A model generated the notes under the pieces. It saw only the letters and a program-made list of their open reading frames with translations, ran no database searches and was not told the origin of the DNA. A stretch of DNA of 46,173 bases, taken from assembly GCA_030447665.1 (NCBI GenBank), contig JAUJOJ010000003.1, positions 1 through 46,173 of the forward strand. The letters run 5' to 3'. This DNA comes from Allosphingosinicella sp. (lineage in GTDB: Bacteria > Pseudomonadota > Alphaproteobacteria > Sphingomonadales > Sphingomonadaceae). The position numbers and the translations under genes were made by a program. This document shows, piece after piece, positions 34,018-42,622 of the stretch. Position 1 is the stretch's first letter, and each line of letters starts with the position of its first letter.

Positions 34018-35237
34018 CGATGAACGCACTCAATCGGCGGGCGCTGCTCGGCGGCCTTGGTTGTGCCTGCTGCGCCGGCCTCGTCGGCACCGCCGAGGCC
34101 CGGATCCCGCCGGCTTCGATGAAGCCCCTCATCCAGCCCGGCTACCGCCCCACCGAGACGGACGAGAAGGGGATGTGGCAGCAGATGGAGCGCGTCGAGC
34201 AGGAGATTGCCGGCTCGAATCTGCTCATCAAGGATCAGGCACTCACCAAATATCTTGGCGGCCTTGTCGAACGGGTGGGCGGCCCGGCGGCGAAAGATAT
34301 GCGCGTTTATCTGGCGCATGTGCCCGAGTTCAACGCGTTCATGGCGCCGACCGGCTTCATGGTCGTCTTCTCGGGCCTCCTCACCCGGATGCGCGACGAG
34401 GCGCAGCTTTCGGGCGTTATCGCGCACGAAGCGGGCCATTTCCTCCGCCGCCATCATATCCGCGGCTGGCGGGACCTGCGTCGCAAGAGCGACGCCTTCA
34501 GCGTGCTTGCGATGGGTGCGGGCGTCGGCGGGGCGGCGGGAGGCGTTTATCTGGGCGATGCCGTCCAGCTTGCCCAGATGGGGACGATCCTTTCGCTGCT
34601 CGCCTACAGCCGCGAGCTGGAAGCCGAAGCGGACGCGATGGGGCTGAGGCTGATCGCGGAGGCGGGCTACGATCCCATTGCCATGCCGAATACCTGGCAG
34701 CAGCTCATCGAGGAGGTCGAGGCGAGCGCGCGCATGCGCAGGAAGCGGCCGCGGCGGCGCCTGTCGCTGTTCGAGACGCATCCCGCTCCGGAATCGCGAA
34801 TGGTGGACCTTCGCGTCTCGGCGCAGGAAGTGAGGGCTGCGACCGGCGAGGCCGCCCGCGGGCGCGACCGCTACCTTGCGGCGATCGGCAAGCATCGCAC
34901 GATGCTGCTCGACGACCAGGTGAAGCTCAACGATCCCGGAGCGAGCCTCTACATCGTCGAGAACCTCGCCAAGGATGGCTGGAACGGGCTTCTCCGCTTC
35001 TACGAGGCGGAGGTGTGGCGGCTGCGCGGCGAGAAGGGTGACGATGCGCGGGCCGCTCAAGGCTATGCCGCGGCGATCGGCTACGGCGATGCTCCGCCCG
35101 AAGCGTGGCGCAACCACGGTTATGCGCTGCTCAAGACCGGCCGCCGCGACGAGGGCAAGGCCGCGCTCGGCCGCTATCTGGCAATGGCACCCAAAGCGAG
35201 CGATGCGGCAATGGTCCGCTACTCGCTGGCGCAATAG
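34014..35237 (+). CDS. Periplasmic M48-family zinc metalloprotease with C-terminal TPR-like region
   Basis: 407 aa. Signal-like N-terminus with two arginines (MTMNALNRRALLGGLGCACC, AGLVGTAEA), then an M48 domain: AHVPEFNAFMAPTGFMVVFS, the zinc motif HEAGH (138-142), and the third ligand Glu203 in SRELEAEADAMG. The C-terminal third holds helical repeats (YEAEVWRLRGEKGDDARAAQ, AWRNHGYALLKTGRRDEGKA). BepA/LoiP-type relatives assemble or degrade outer-membrane proteins. It is coupled to lipoprotein genes on both sides, so a lipoprotein-linked envelope quality-control role is plausible (inference). Confidence 0.92.
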   Translation: MTMNALNRRALLGGLGCACCAGLVGTAEARIPPASMKPLIQPGYRPTETDEKGMWQQMERVEQEIAGSNLLIKDQALTKYLGGLVERVGGPAAKDMRVYLAHVPEFNAFMAPTGFMVVFSGLLTRMRDEAQLSGVIAHEAGHFLRRHHIRGWRDLRRKSDAFSVLAMGAGVGGAAGGVYLGDAVQLAQMGTILSLLAYSRELEAEADAMGLRLIAEAGYDPIAMPNTWQQLIEEVEASARMRRKRPRRRLSLFETHPAPESRMVDLRVSAQEVRAATGEAARGRDRYLAAIGKHRTMLLDDQVKLNDPGASLYIVENLAKDGWNGLLRFYEAEVWRLRGEKGDDARAAQGYAAAIGYGDAPPEAWRNHGYALLKTGRRDEGKAALGRYLAMAPKASDAAMVRYSLAQ

Positions 35238-35247
35238 GAGGCGGAGG

Positions 35248-35862
35248 ATGCGCTCGAAGAGACTGTTCGCTCCGCTGGCCGCGCTTGCGCTGCTCGCCGG
35301 ATGCGCTGGCGGCGGCGGCGGCTTTGGAACGTACAGCCTGATCCGGCCCGGCCCCGAGACCGTCGCGCGGGGCAGCATGATCGTGACGCCGAGCGTCCCC
35401 TGGAACAGGGTCCCGCGCGGCCTCCACGATATCTCGCGCGAGGAGAATTGGACCCTCAACGGACCCTTGCTCGACAGCCTCTCCTTCATCGGCCGGCTGG
35501 AGAACGACAAACGCATCGTGGTCCAGCGCCGCAAGGCGGACCGCAAGGTGCCGAACTTCCGCGCCGACATGAGCCCGCCGGAGATCGCGGCGATGATTGA
35601 AAGCTTCTACCGCATTCGCGGCGGCGCGAGCACGTTCACGATGACCAATCTCTCGCCGCGCCAGTTCCTTGGCCAGCCCGGCTTCCAGTTCGACTATGAC
35701 TATCTCGGCGGCGACGAGGTGCAACGGCGCGGAAGGGCGGTCGGCGCGATCATTGGCGGTCGCTTCTATCTCGCCCTCTTCGATGCGGCGAAGATGCACT
35801 ATTTCCCGTCGGGCCTTCCCGAATTCGAGCGGATCGTGCAGAGCGCCCAACTGAGGACATAG
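35248..35862 (+). CDS. Lipoprotein of unknown function, third gene of the M48 operon
   Basis: 204 aa from the ATG at 35248, 10 bp after the protease stop, with a GGAGG ribosome site. Signal peptide MRSKRLFAPLAALALLAGCA with lipobox LAGC (Cys19). A Gly-rich spacer, then a compact domain: PRGLHDISREENWTLNGPLL, DSLSFIGRLENDKRIVVQRR, EIAAMIESFYRIRGGASTFT, FDYDYLGGDEVQRRGRAVGA, and a final FPSGLPEFERIVQSAQLR. No family recognised. The fold looks like a small alpha/beta sensor or inhibitor; that is a guess. Confidence 0.8.
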   Translation: MRSKRLFAPLAALALLAGCAGGGGGFGTYSLIRPGPETVARGSMIVTPSVPWNRVPRGLHDISREENWTLNGPLLDSLSFIGRLENDKRIVVQRRKADRKVPNFRADMSPPEIAAMIESFYRIRGGASTFTMTNLSPRQFLGQPGFQFDYDYLGGDEVQRRGRAVGAIIGGRFYLALFDAAKMHYFPSGLPEFERIVQSAQLRT

Positions 35863-35891
35863 GAGCGCGCGTCTCGGCACCTTCTCTTGCG

Positions 35892-38036
35892 ATGAGCGAG
35901 ACGGCAGGTGAGGAGTTCCGCCACACCACAAACATGCTCAACGACAGAAGACAGACGCTACAAGCGCTCCTTTCAACTCTGACCCTCGGGTGGAGTGAAG
36001 GACGACGTTTGGCACGTGGCGGCGATGCTAACGCCCAACACAATAACCTACCGCAGCTCCACGGGTCAGGAGGCCGTGAAGGTCTGTCAGCGATCAACTT
36101 TGTGGATGCAGGTGGTAGGGTAAACGACAAATCCGCGGGAACGGCCAATCTTAGCCTCATCCACAGGCTGATCGCCGATACCACGGTCAACGCCAGCGGG
36201 GCCAATCGGGGCGGTCCACGCATCTACTTTCCACCGGGCAACTATCATTTCAGTGGCCCAATCCGTTTGCGGAAGGCTTGCTACCTCATTGGCTCCTCCA
36301 TCGGGACACGTGCAAGCTACAATACCATCTTCACCTTTCCGGCCGACACGCAAGGCATCATCCTCGACAACGAGGATACCGATAACCTCTCCTCGCAATC
36401 ACCCAGGACATTCACCGCCGCCGGTACGACCCTCGACGGCATCATGTTTCAGGGATCGGCCACTAGCCGTAACGATGCCCACGGTGTTCTTGTCCGCTGC
36501 GTCGCGGTTCTCGATAACGTCGAGGTTAGGGGGTTCGGCGGCCACGGCATCTACATCTTGGCCAACTCCGGCAACCCTCGCAGCGGAGGACAGGCATCGA
36601 ATTGCCTGCTCATTGGCTGCGGCGGTTGGGAGAATGCAGGCTCAGGGCTGGTGATCGAAGGGGGTGACGCAAACATCATTCAGGTTGTCGGCGGTGACTT
36701 CACAGGCAATGGCGATTGGGGCATTTGCGATCTCAGCTTCCTCGGCTGCACTTTTACCGGTGTGCACGCGATGCAGAATGCACAGCCGAACTCGGGATTC
36801 CGTGGCGGCACTCAGCACCATATTGTCCGGCACAAGGGTAAGAGCTGGCTGATCCGAAACAACAATGCGGGAGGCGGCAGCACCACCGAACCCGGCACCA
36901 ATGAGAATGTCTGGACGGAATACAGAGAAGCGTTGAGCTACACGCCTGCGGCCTGGTTCAACGGCATTCGCATCCGGCCCGGCGGACCATTCCTCACCTC
37001 AGGCGACACAGCATGGTCGGTCTGGACCGGCTGCTATTCGGAGGGGAATCAGGGCGGCTCCCAATTCGGCTACAAGGCGATCGTCATCGGCGGCGATCAC
37101 GGCTCGGGCGTTTACGCCACCAACAATTTAGGGACGGGGCAGGCAGCCCGGCTTGACGCGCATAACGGCGAATTGACGACTGGTACGAACCTCCGCGTGA
37201 AGGGCCTCTATCTTGGGCAGACGAGGCATCGCGGCAGCAACGATGCCGTTGGCATGAAAATGTCTGCCGCTTCCGCAATTCCAGTGGCTGGCGGTCTTTA
37301 CGTCTCCAAGCCTTATATGGACCATAGCTGGGAGGCCGGCGACATCGTTTGGAACCAGGCGAGGACAGCGGCGCAAGCAGGCGAGGCGCCGCCGCTTGGC
37401 TGGCGTTGCGTTGCTGGTCCTTCCGATTTTGAGGAGATACCGTTCCCCTCCTCTAGTGGAACCATCCGCCGCACGGGCTCTGCGCTTCCAGCCGGCAAGG
37501 CGCTCTACGTCGCTAACGAGCACGGCAATCACAGCTGGGGCCAGGTCGCGGAGCTTGCCGTCGAAAAGGGCAAGGACAGGCCAAGCGTCGGCTTCTACCA
37601 CGCTCCCGGTAATTTTGGTTTTTCCGTGGGCATGTTCGAAGACGATTGGTTCAAGATCAAGAAGCAGGCCGGGCCTCGTTTCGGCGGCTTCGGCACGGAC
37701 TATGTTGCCATCAATCCTGCCAATGGGGACTTCTATACTGCAGCCGCCCCGAAGCAATTGTCCGACGCTCGCCTGAAGGAGAATGTCCGCTCGATCGAAG
37801 GCGCGTTGGACAAGGTTTGCCGGATGCGCGGCGTGACCTACACCCGTAAGCAGACGGGGGACCAATCCTCTGGCGTGATAGCCCAGGAGATGGAAGAGGT
37901 CGCGCCGGAACTCGTCTCGCAGATCCCGGACGGGACCAAGGCCGTCGCTTACGGCAATGCCCTCGGATACCTTATCGAAGCCATCAAGGAACTCCGCGCT
38001 GAGAACGCGGAGCTTCGTTCGATGATAACCAAGTGA
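35892..38036 (+). CDS. Phage-tailspike-like protein: beta-helix with C-terminal S74 chaperone domain
   Basis: 714 aa. After a helical N-terminus the chain becomes a pectate-lyase/tailspike-type right-handed beta-helix (INFVDAGGRVNDKSAG, PRIYFPPGNYHFSGPIRL, many Gly/Asn turns, about 65-450). The end (LSDARLKENVRSIEGALDKV, IAQEMEEVAPELVSQIP, LIEAIKELRAENAEL) is the S74 intramolecular chaperone that trimerises and self-cleaves tailspikes before the Ser of LSD. The Ser and Lys of LSDARLK are present. An internal ATG (MLNDRRQTLQ, codon 15) is a possible start. No secretion signal, capsid or lysis gene is nearby. Base use is less GC-rich than its neighbours, and it ends 145 bp before a tRNA, both suggesting transfer. 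Confidence 0.88.
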   Translation: MSETAGEEFRHTTNMLNDRRQTLQALLSTLTLGWSEGRRLARGGDANAQHNNLPQLHGSGGREGLSAINFVDAGGRVNDKSAGTANLSLIHRLIADTTVNASGANRGGPRIYFPPGNYHFSGPIRLRKACYLIGSSIGTRASYNTIFTFPADTQGIILDNEDTDNLSSQSPRTFTAAGTTLDGIMFQGSATSRNDAHGVLVRCVAVLDNVEVRGFGGHGIYILANSGNPRSGGQASNCLLIGCGGWENAGSGLVIEGGDANIIQVVGGDFTGNGDWGICDLSFLGCTFTGVHAMQNAQPNSGFRGGTQHHIVRHKGKSWLIRNNNAGGGSTTEPGTNENVWTEYREALSYTPAAWFNGIRIRPGGPFLTSGDTAWSVWTGCYSEGNQGGSQFGYKAIVIGGDHGSGVYATNNLGTGQAARLDAHNGELTTGTNLRVKGLYLGQTRHRGSNDAVGMKMSAASAIPVAGGLYVSKPYMDHSWEAGDIVWNQARTAAQAGEAPPLGWRCVAGPSDFEEIPFPSSSGTIRRTGSALPAGKALYVANEHGNHSWGQVAELAVEKGKDRPSVGFYHAPGNFGFSVGMFEDDWFKIKKQAGPRFGGFGTDYVAINPANGDFYTAAAPKQLSDARLKENVRSIEGALDKVCRMRGVTYTRKQTGDQSSGVIAQEMEEVAPELVSQIPDGTKAVAYGNALGYLIEAIKELRAENAELRSMITK

Positions 38037-38181
38037 AACACCCGCTGGGCTTACGGTGCACCTCCGGCGCGATAAGCGAGGCCATGAGGACCTGCTCAGC
38101 CGCAGAGGCGGATTCCCGCGGGCATGTTCACCTTGCCCCTGCCGCCATCCCTGCTATAGACGCCGCCGACCGGCGGCCTAA

Positions 38182-38266
38182 GCGGGCGTGGCGGAACTGG
38201 TAGACGCGCTGGATTTAGGTTCCAGTATCGAAAGATGTGGGGGTTCGAGTCCCTTCGCCCGCACCA
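38182..38266 (+). tRNA. tRNA-Leu (anticodon UAG)
   Basis: 85 nt including CCA. Acceptor arms gcgggcg (38182-38188) / cgcccgc (38256-38262); D-arm; anticodon stem ctgga/tccag with loop tttaggt, anticodon TAG; a long variable arm as expected for a class II tRNA; T-arm gggttcgagtccc. CCA is genome-encoded. Confidence 0.97.
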
Positions 38267-38325
38267 GCTTCCGCCCAAGGGTGCGAAGTGCCGACAATGG
38301 ACATCCTGGAACGAGAGCGTGTGAG

Positions 38326-39932
38326 ATGCAGACTGTCGAGACGTTGAACGAGGGCCTGAAGCGCGCCTTCAAGATCACCATTCCGGCCAAGGATATCGAC
38401 GCGCGGGTTGACGGCGAGATCAAGAAGATCGCCCCGCAGATCCAGATGCCCGGCTTCCGGCCCGGCAAGGTTCCCGCCAATCTCGTCCGCAAGATGCACG
38501 GCCCCGCACTCCAGCAGCAGGCGCTTGAAAGTGCCGTTCAGGACGGCGTCCAGAAGCTGATGGCGGACAACCGCCTCCGCCCGGCCATGCAGCCGGCGGT
38601 GAACCTCGAAGAGGGCGGCGAAGCGGGCAAGGATGCCATCGTCACGGTGGAGCTGGAAACGCTCCCGAAGTTCCCGCGCCGCAGATTGCCGGCCTGAAGC
38701 TCGAGCGGCTGACGGTCGAGGCCGACGAAGCCGTCGTCGAGGAGCGCCTGCAGCAGCTGGCGCAGGGGCAGAAAAGCTACGATCCCGCGCCCGCGGATTA
38801 CGCCGCCAAGATGGGCGATCTCGTGATCGTGGATTATGAAGGCAGCGTCGGCGGCGAGCCGTTCGAGGGCGGTAAGGGCGAGGGCATGTCGGTCGAGCTC
38901 GGCTCCGGCCGGCTGATCCCGGGCTTCGAGGACCAGCTGGTGGGAGTGAAGGCGAACGAGCAACGCACGCTCAACGTCACGTTCCCCGGGGATTATAATG
39001 TCGACTTTCTGAAAGGCCGCGATGCCGTCTTCGAGGTGACGGTGGGCGAGGTCCAGCAGCCGCGCGAGGCGAGGGCTGACGACGATTTCGCCAAGGCGAT
39101 GGGTCTCGAAGGCATCGATCAGCTGCGCGGCCTCCTCAAGGGGCAGGTCGAGCAGGAAATGAACGGCCTCACCCGCACGCACATGAAGCGCAAGCTGCTC
39201 GATCAGCTCGCCGCCTCCCACGATTTCCCGGTTCCCCCGTCGATGGTCGAAGCCGAGTTCGACCAGATCTGGCAGCAGCTCGAGCATGAAGCGAGCCACG
39301 AGGCAGATCCGGCCGCCGCCCGCGCCGAGATGGAAGCGGAGCGCGAGGATTACCGCGCCATTGCCGAGCGGCGCGTGCGCCTGGGCCTGCTCCTGTCGGA
39401 AATCGGCCAGTCGAACGGCATCGAGGTCACGCCCCAGGAAATGAACCAGCTGATCATGCAGGCGGCCCAGCAATACCGCCCGGCCGATCGCGAGAAGTTC
39501 GTACAATATGTGCGCCAGGAGCCGATGGCTGCGGCGCAGCTCAGGGCACCCTTGTTCGAGGACAAGGTCGTCGACTTCCTCTTCTCGCGCGCCGAGATCA
39601 CCGATCGCAACGTGAGCCGCGAGGAGCTCCAGGCCGAGATCGAGTCCGAGGATGGCGGGCACGTCCACGGCCCCAACTGCGGCCATGATCACCACGATCA
39701 TGCACCCGCACCCAAGGCCAAGAAGGCCGGCGGCAAGAAAGCCAAGGCGAGCGGGGCGCCGGCCGAGGCCGCTCAGGCTGAAACGGCGCCCGTGGACGCG
39801 GCCGAGGCTCCGAAGAAGAAGGCTCGCGCCAAGAAGGCCGATGGACCGCAAGCCGCGGCTGCCGCGCCTGCCGCTGCTGTCGAAGAGGCACCCAAGCCCA
39901 AGAAGAGCCGCGCCAAGAAATCGGCCGAATGA
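38326..39932 (+). pseudogene. tig: Trigger factor Tig, split by one frameshift
   Basis: Ribosome-bound chaperone. The ribosome-binding domain is normal (MQTVETLNEGLKRAFKITIP, PGFRPGKVPANLVRK with the GFRxGKxP signature). At about 38667 one G is missing (ctcccgaag where ctcccggaag would read LPEVPAPQIAGLKLERL), causing a stop at 38695-38697. Downstream the PPIase and C-terminal domains are intact. The end carries an unusual extension: HVHGPNCGHDHHDH followed by about 85 residues of Lys/Ala-rich sequence (KKAGGKKAKASG ... RAKKSAE). tig is essential-grade and well kept otherwise, so a sequence error is likely. Confidence 0.88.
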
Positions 39933-39947
39933 TCCGTTCGCTTCAGG

Positions 39948-40069
39948 GCCTGATCGGTTGAGGTGGAAGCGCAAGGCGCCTCCACCGAAGCCGTGAATCC
40001 GGCCCTTTTCATATAATAAGACCTTGATTCACGGATCAGGCTGATTCAGCCTGATCCGATCAAGGTCTA
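39948..40069 (+). repeat. Bipartite palindromic intergenic repeat, copy 3
   Basis: Starts 16 bp after the tig stop. First hairpin arms gcctgatcgg / ccgtgaatccggc around ggtgga...tccacc; second is the same perfect 13+1+13 palindrome as copy 2, with extended outer arms agaccttgat / atcaaggtct (40019-40068). Bases 40020-40064 equal 12296-12340. Confidence 0.85.
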
Positions 40070-40092
40070 AGGGCGGCGGAAGGGGTAAAGGC

Positions 40093-41037
40093 GTGGACAG
40101 CGGCTCTCATCGGCTCCGCATCGCCGTGCTTCTCCCCTGCTACAACGAGGAAGCGGCCATCGCGCAGACGATCGCCGGTTTCCGTGCTTCGCTGCCGGAC
40201 GCGACCATCCACGTCTACGACAACAACAGCGCCGACCGCACCCGCGACGTCGCCGCGGCGGCGGGCGCCGTCGTCCGGACCGAACGGATGCAGGGCAAGG
40301 GCCACGTCGTCCGCCGCATGTTCGCCGATATCGAAGCCGACGTCTATGTGATGGCCGATGGCGATGCGACCTATGACGCCGCCGCCGCGCCGGAGCTTGT
40401 GCGCTGCCTAATCGAGGAGCAGCTCGACATGGTCGTCGGAGCCCGCAAATCGGAAGTCGAACAGGCCTATCGCCGCGGGCACCGCTTCGGCAACCGGCTG
40501 CTGACCGGCATGCTCGCCCGCATCTTCGGCCGCACCTTCACCGACATCCTGTCGGGCTACCGCGTCTTTTCCCGGCGCTTCGTCAAGTCCTTCCCCGCGC
40601 TTGCCCGCGGCTTCGAGACGGAGACCGAGATCAGCGTCCATGCACTTGAGCTCGCCGTGCCGGTGGCCGAAATCGTGACAGCTTACGCGGCCCGGCCCGC
40701 AGGGTCGGAATCCAAGCTCTCCACCTGGCGGGACGGCTGGCGGATCCTGTCCACCATCCTCCACCTGTTCCGGATCGAGCGGCCGGTGCTCTTCTACGGC
40801 GGCATTGGAATGGCGCTGGCGGCGCTGGCGGTCGTGCTCGCGATTCCGCTGGCGATCACCTTCGCGCAAACGGGACTGGTCCCACGTTTCCCGACTGCGA
40901 TCCTGGTCACCGGACTGATGATCCTGGCTTCGATGAGCTTCGCGGTCGGTCTTATCCTCGACACGGTGGTGCGGGGAAGGCGGGAGGTGCGGCGGCTGCA
41001 CTATTTGAGCCTGCCCGCGGCGGGAAAAAGACCCTAG
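40093..41037 (+). CDS. Family 2 glycosyltransferase with C-terminal membrane helices (DPM/GtrB-like)
   Basis: 314 aa from a GTG at 40093. GT-A fold: IAVLLPCYNEEAAIAQTIAG, VYDNNSADRT, GKGHVVRRMF, and the metal-binding DGD (89-91) in MADGDATYD. The acceptor region SGYRVFSRRFVKSF and two or three C-terminal helices (LFYGGIGMALAALAVVLAIP, AILVTGLMILASMSFAVGLI) indicate a membrane-bound enzyme acting on a lipid-linked or glycan acceptor. It stands alone after the repeat that closes tig. Substrate unknown. Confidence 0.9.
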   Translation: MDSGSHRLRIAVLLPCYNEEAAIAQTIAGFRASLPDATIHVYDNNSADRTRDVAAAAGAVVRTERMQGKGHVVRRMFADIEADVYVMADGDATYDAAAAPELVRCLIEEQLDMVVGARKSEVEQAYRRGHRFGNRLLTGMLARIFGRTFTDILSGYRVFSRRFVKSFPALARGFETETEISVHALELAVPVAEIVTAYAARPAGSESKLSTWRDGWRILSTILHLFRIERPVLFYGGIGMALAALAVVLAIPLAITFAQTGLVPRFPTAILVTGLMILASMSFAVGLILDTVVRGRREVRRLHYLSLPAAGKRP

Positions 41038-41183
41038 GAGCGGGCACGGGAGTTTAGGCCAGGGGGTGCCGGGCACCTCGACAGGGACGATGATCAGGTG
41101 GGTCGCGAATCGACCGGCTCACAGAAACGGTCGCTTTTCTGCTCAAATCGTGGCAATTTCCGCGTTCTGCAGAGGGATGATTC

Positions 41184-41714
41184 ATGGAGCCGACGAGGCT
41201 TGAGAGGCTGACCGAGCGCGAACGGGCGTACCTCCGCCTGGTCTACAACGCCATGTCGTCCAAGGAGATTGCGCTCCGGTACCGAGTGGAGCCCGGCACC
41301 GTCGATAAGGCGCTCAAGTCCGCCATGGCGAAGCTCGGGACCTCCTCCCGGCGCACAGCCGCCCGAATGCTGGCCGATGCGGAACAGGGCCAGAAATTGG
41401 CACCCCAACCGCCAGACCTTGAGCAGCATGTGAAGGCTGCCATCATGCGAGCGTCCGATACGGACAGGGGTTGGTCGCCGGTCTCAAGATCGAGAGAGGC
41501 GGTTCGCGAAGAGCAAGTGCCTTACGTGGCGCATATGGTCCTCGCCGGCGGCGTCAAGCTGCCAATCCCTCGGCATGGAGGGGATCGCAATGACCTAACG
41601 CTGAGAGCACGTTTGCTCTGGATCGGAGTGATCTCGCTTGGCATCGTAGCTGTTGCCAGCGCTCTCATCGCGATTGCCTGGGGCTCAGTTCGGATAGCAC
41701 GCCAGCTCTTCTGA
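41184..41714 (+). CDS. LuxR-type HTH protein with C-terminal membrane anchor
   Basis: 176 aa. The N-terminal 60 residues are a GerE/LuxR HTH: LTERERAYLRLVYNAMSSKE, IALRYRVEPGTVDKALKSAM, AKLGTSSRRTAARML. A disordered middle is followed by a single membrane helix near the end (LLWIGVISLGIVAVASALIA). No receiver or ligand domain is attached. A membrane-tethered DNA-binding protein is unusual compared with standard LuxR regulators. It is followed by three small proteins on the same strand. Confidence 0.85.
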   Translation: MEPTRLERLTERERAYLRLVYNAMSSKEIALRYRVEPGTVDKALKSAMAKLGTSSRRTAARMLADAEQGQKLAPQPPDLEQHVKAAIMRASDTDRGWSPVSRSREAVREEQVPYVAHMVLAGGVKLPIPRHGGDRNDLTLRARLLWIGVISLGIVAVASALIAIAWGSVRIARQLF

Positions 41715-41781
41715 ACATCGTCCTAAACCTACCTTTTCCCGCAACATCCCTGCGCGCCTTTGCCCGCGGAAAGGAACGTCT

Positions 41782-42135
41782 ATGTCTCGTGCAATCATAA
41801 GTGCCGCTCGCCAAATCTCCGGAGAGGTTCGCAGCTCTGAAGATGGCTTTGACCTTGCGCTTGCCAACAATGCTCGGCTCGTGGCGAGCCTTCTCGATGC
41901 CCGGCGCGAAGCCGGTCTTCCCGCGAGTGTCGGCCGCGGCGCGCTAAACCGTGCTTTGGAGGCGATTTCTCATGGAGCGAAGGCTCGGGAATCCCTGCTC
42001 GACATGCATCGGGAGCTTGCCGGGCTGAACCTGCGTGAACTGGCCACGGGCGATCTTCTGGAGTGCCCGGAGGAGGGGTTCGGTTCGGCAAAATTGAGCG
42101 TGGTTCCCCCGGCGGCCGGAAGGAAGGTCGCCTAG
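41782..42135 (+). CDS. Hypothetical helical protein downstream of the LuxR-type gene
   Basis: 117 aa, soluble and helical: MSRAIISAARQISGEVRSSE, LALANNARLVASLLDARREA, ALNRALEAISHGAKARESLL, DMHRELAGLNLRELATGD, with a short disordered tail. It starts with a plausible AAAGGA ribosome site. The fold (three amphipathic helices) is consistent with a small partner protein, for example an anti-activator of the upstream regulator, but that is only positional inference. Confidence 0.65.
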   Translation: MSRAIISAARQISGEVRSSEDGFDLALANNARLVASLLDARREAGLPASVGRGALNRALEAISHGAKARESLLDMHRELAGLNLRELATGDLLECPEEGFGSAKLSVVPPAAGRKVA

Positions 42136-42193
42136 GCCGAGGTGTGCATCGACCCAATTGACTGCCGCTGGGTGTGGTGGTCGATAGCAGCCG

Positions 42194-42622
42194 ATGCGCA
42201 TGCTCCTCTTTGCCGCCCTCCTCTTCGCGTGCTTCTTCTATGCGCTCGCGAAGGGAGGCTGGCCTGAGCGGATCGGTTCCCTCGTTCTGATCGTCGGATC
42301 TTTCCTCACCTTAGCTGTCGGCTCGTCGCTTCAGCAACGCTTCGCCTCTGTTGAGACCGGCATTCTCATTGTGGATGTCGGGGTGCTCTTCGCATTTCTC
42401 GCCCTCGCGCTAATCACGGATCGGTACTGGCCTTTATGGACAACAGCGCTTCAGTTGCTCGTCGTGCTTGCGCATCTCGCAAGATGGGCCGATCCGGAGA
42501 TGTTCCGACACGGCTACGGCTTTATCCTCGCAGTGTGGAGCTACATGCAGTTGCTGGTGATGGCTTTGGGAATCCGGGCTCAGCAGAAGCGGCAGCTGAA
42601 AACCAGTGCCGAGAACTTCTAG
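42194..42622 (+). CDS. Small membrane protein, four helices, unknown function
   Basis: 142 aa. Helices: MLLFAALLFACFFYALAKGG, IGSLVLIVGSFLTLAVGSSL, TGILIVDVGVLFAFLALALI, and LQLLVVLAHLAR with GFILAVWSYMQLLVMALGI. The C-terminus is basic (AQQKRQLKTSAENF). No family recognised. Its 3' end runs into the start region of the RadC-like gene. Confidence 0.7.
   Translation: MRMLLFAALLFACFFYALAKGGWPERIGSLVLIVGSFLTLAVGSSLQQRFASVETGILIVDVGVLFAFLALALITDRYWPLWTTALQLLVVLAHLARWADPEMFRHGYGFILAVWSYMQLLVMALGIRAQQKRQLKTSAENF

Noticed and set aside
38182..38266. Integration att repeat of the tRNA-Leu 3' end flanking the tailspike gene
   Set aside because: I looked for a second copy of the ggttcgagtccc...gcacca end upstream in this window and saw none. 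No integrase was found.
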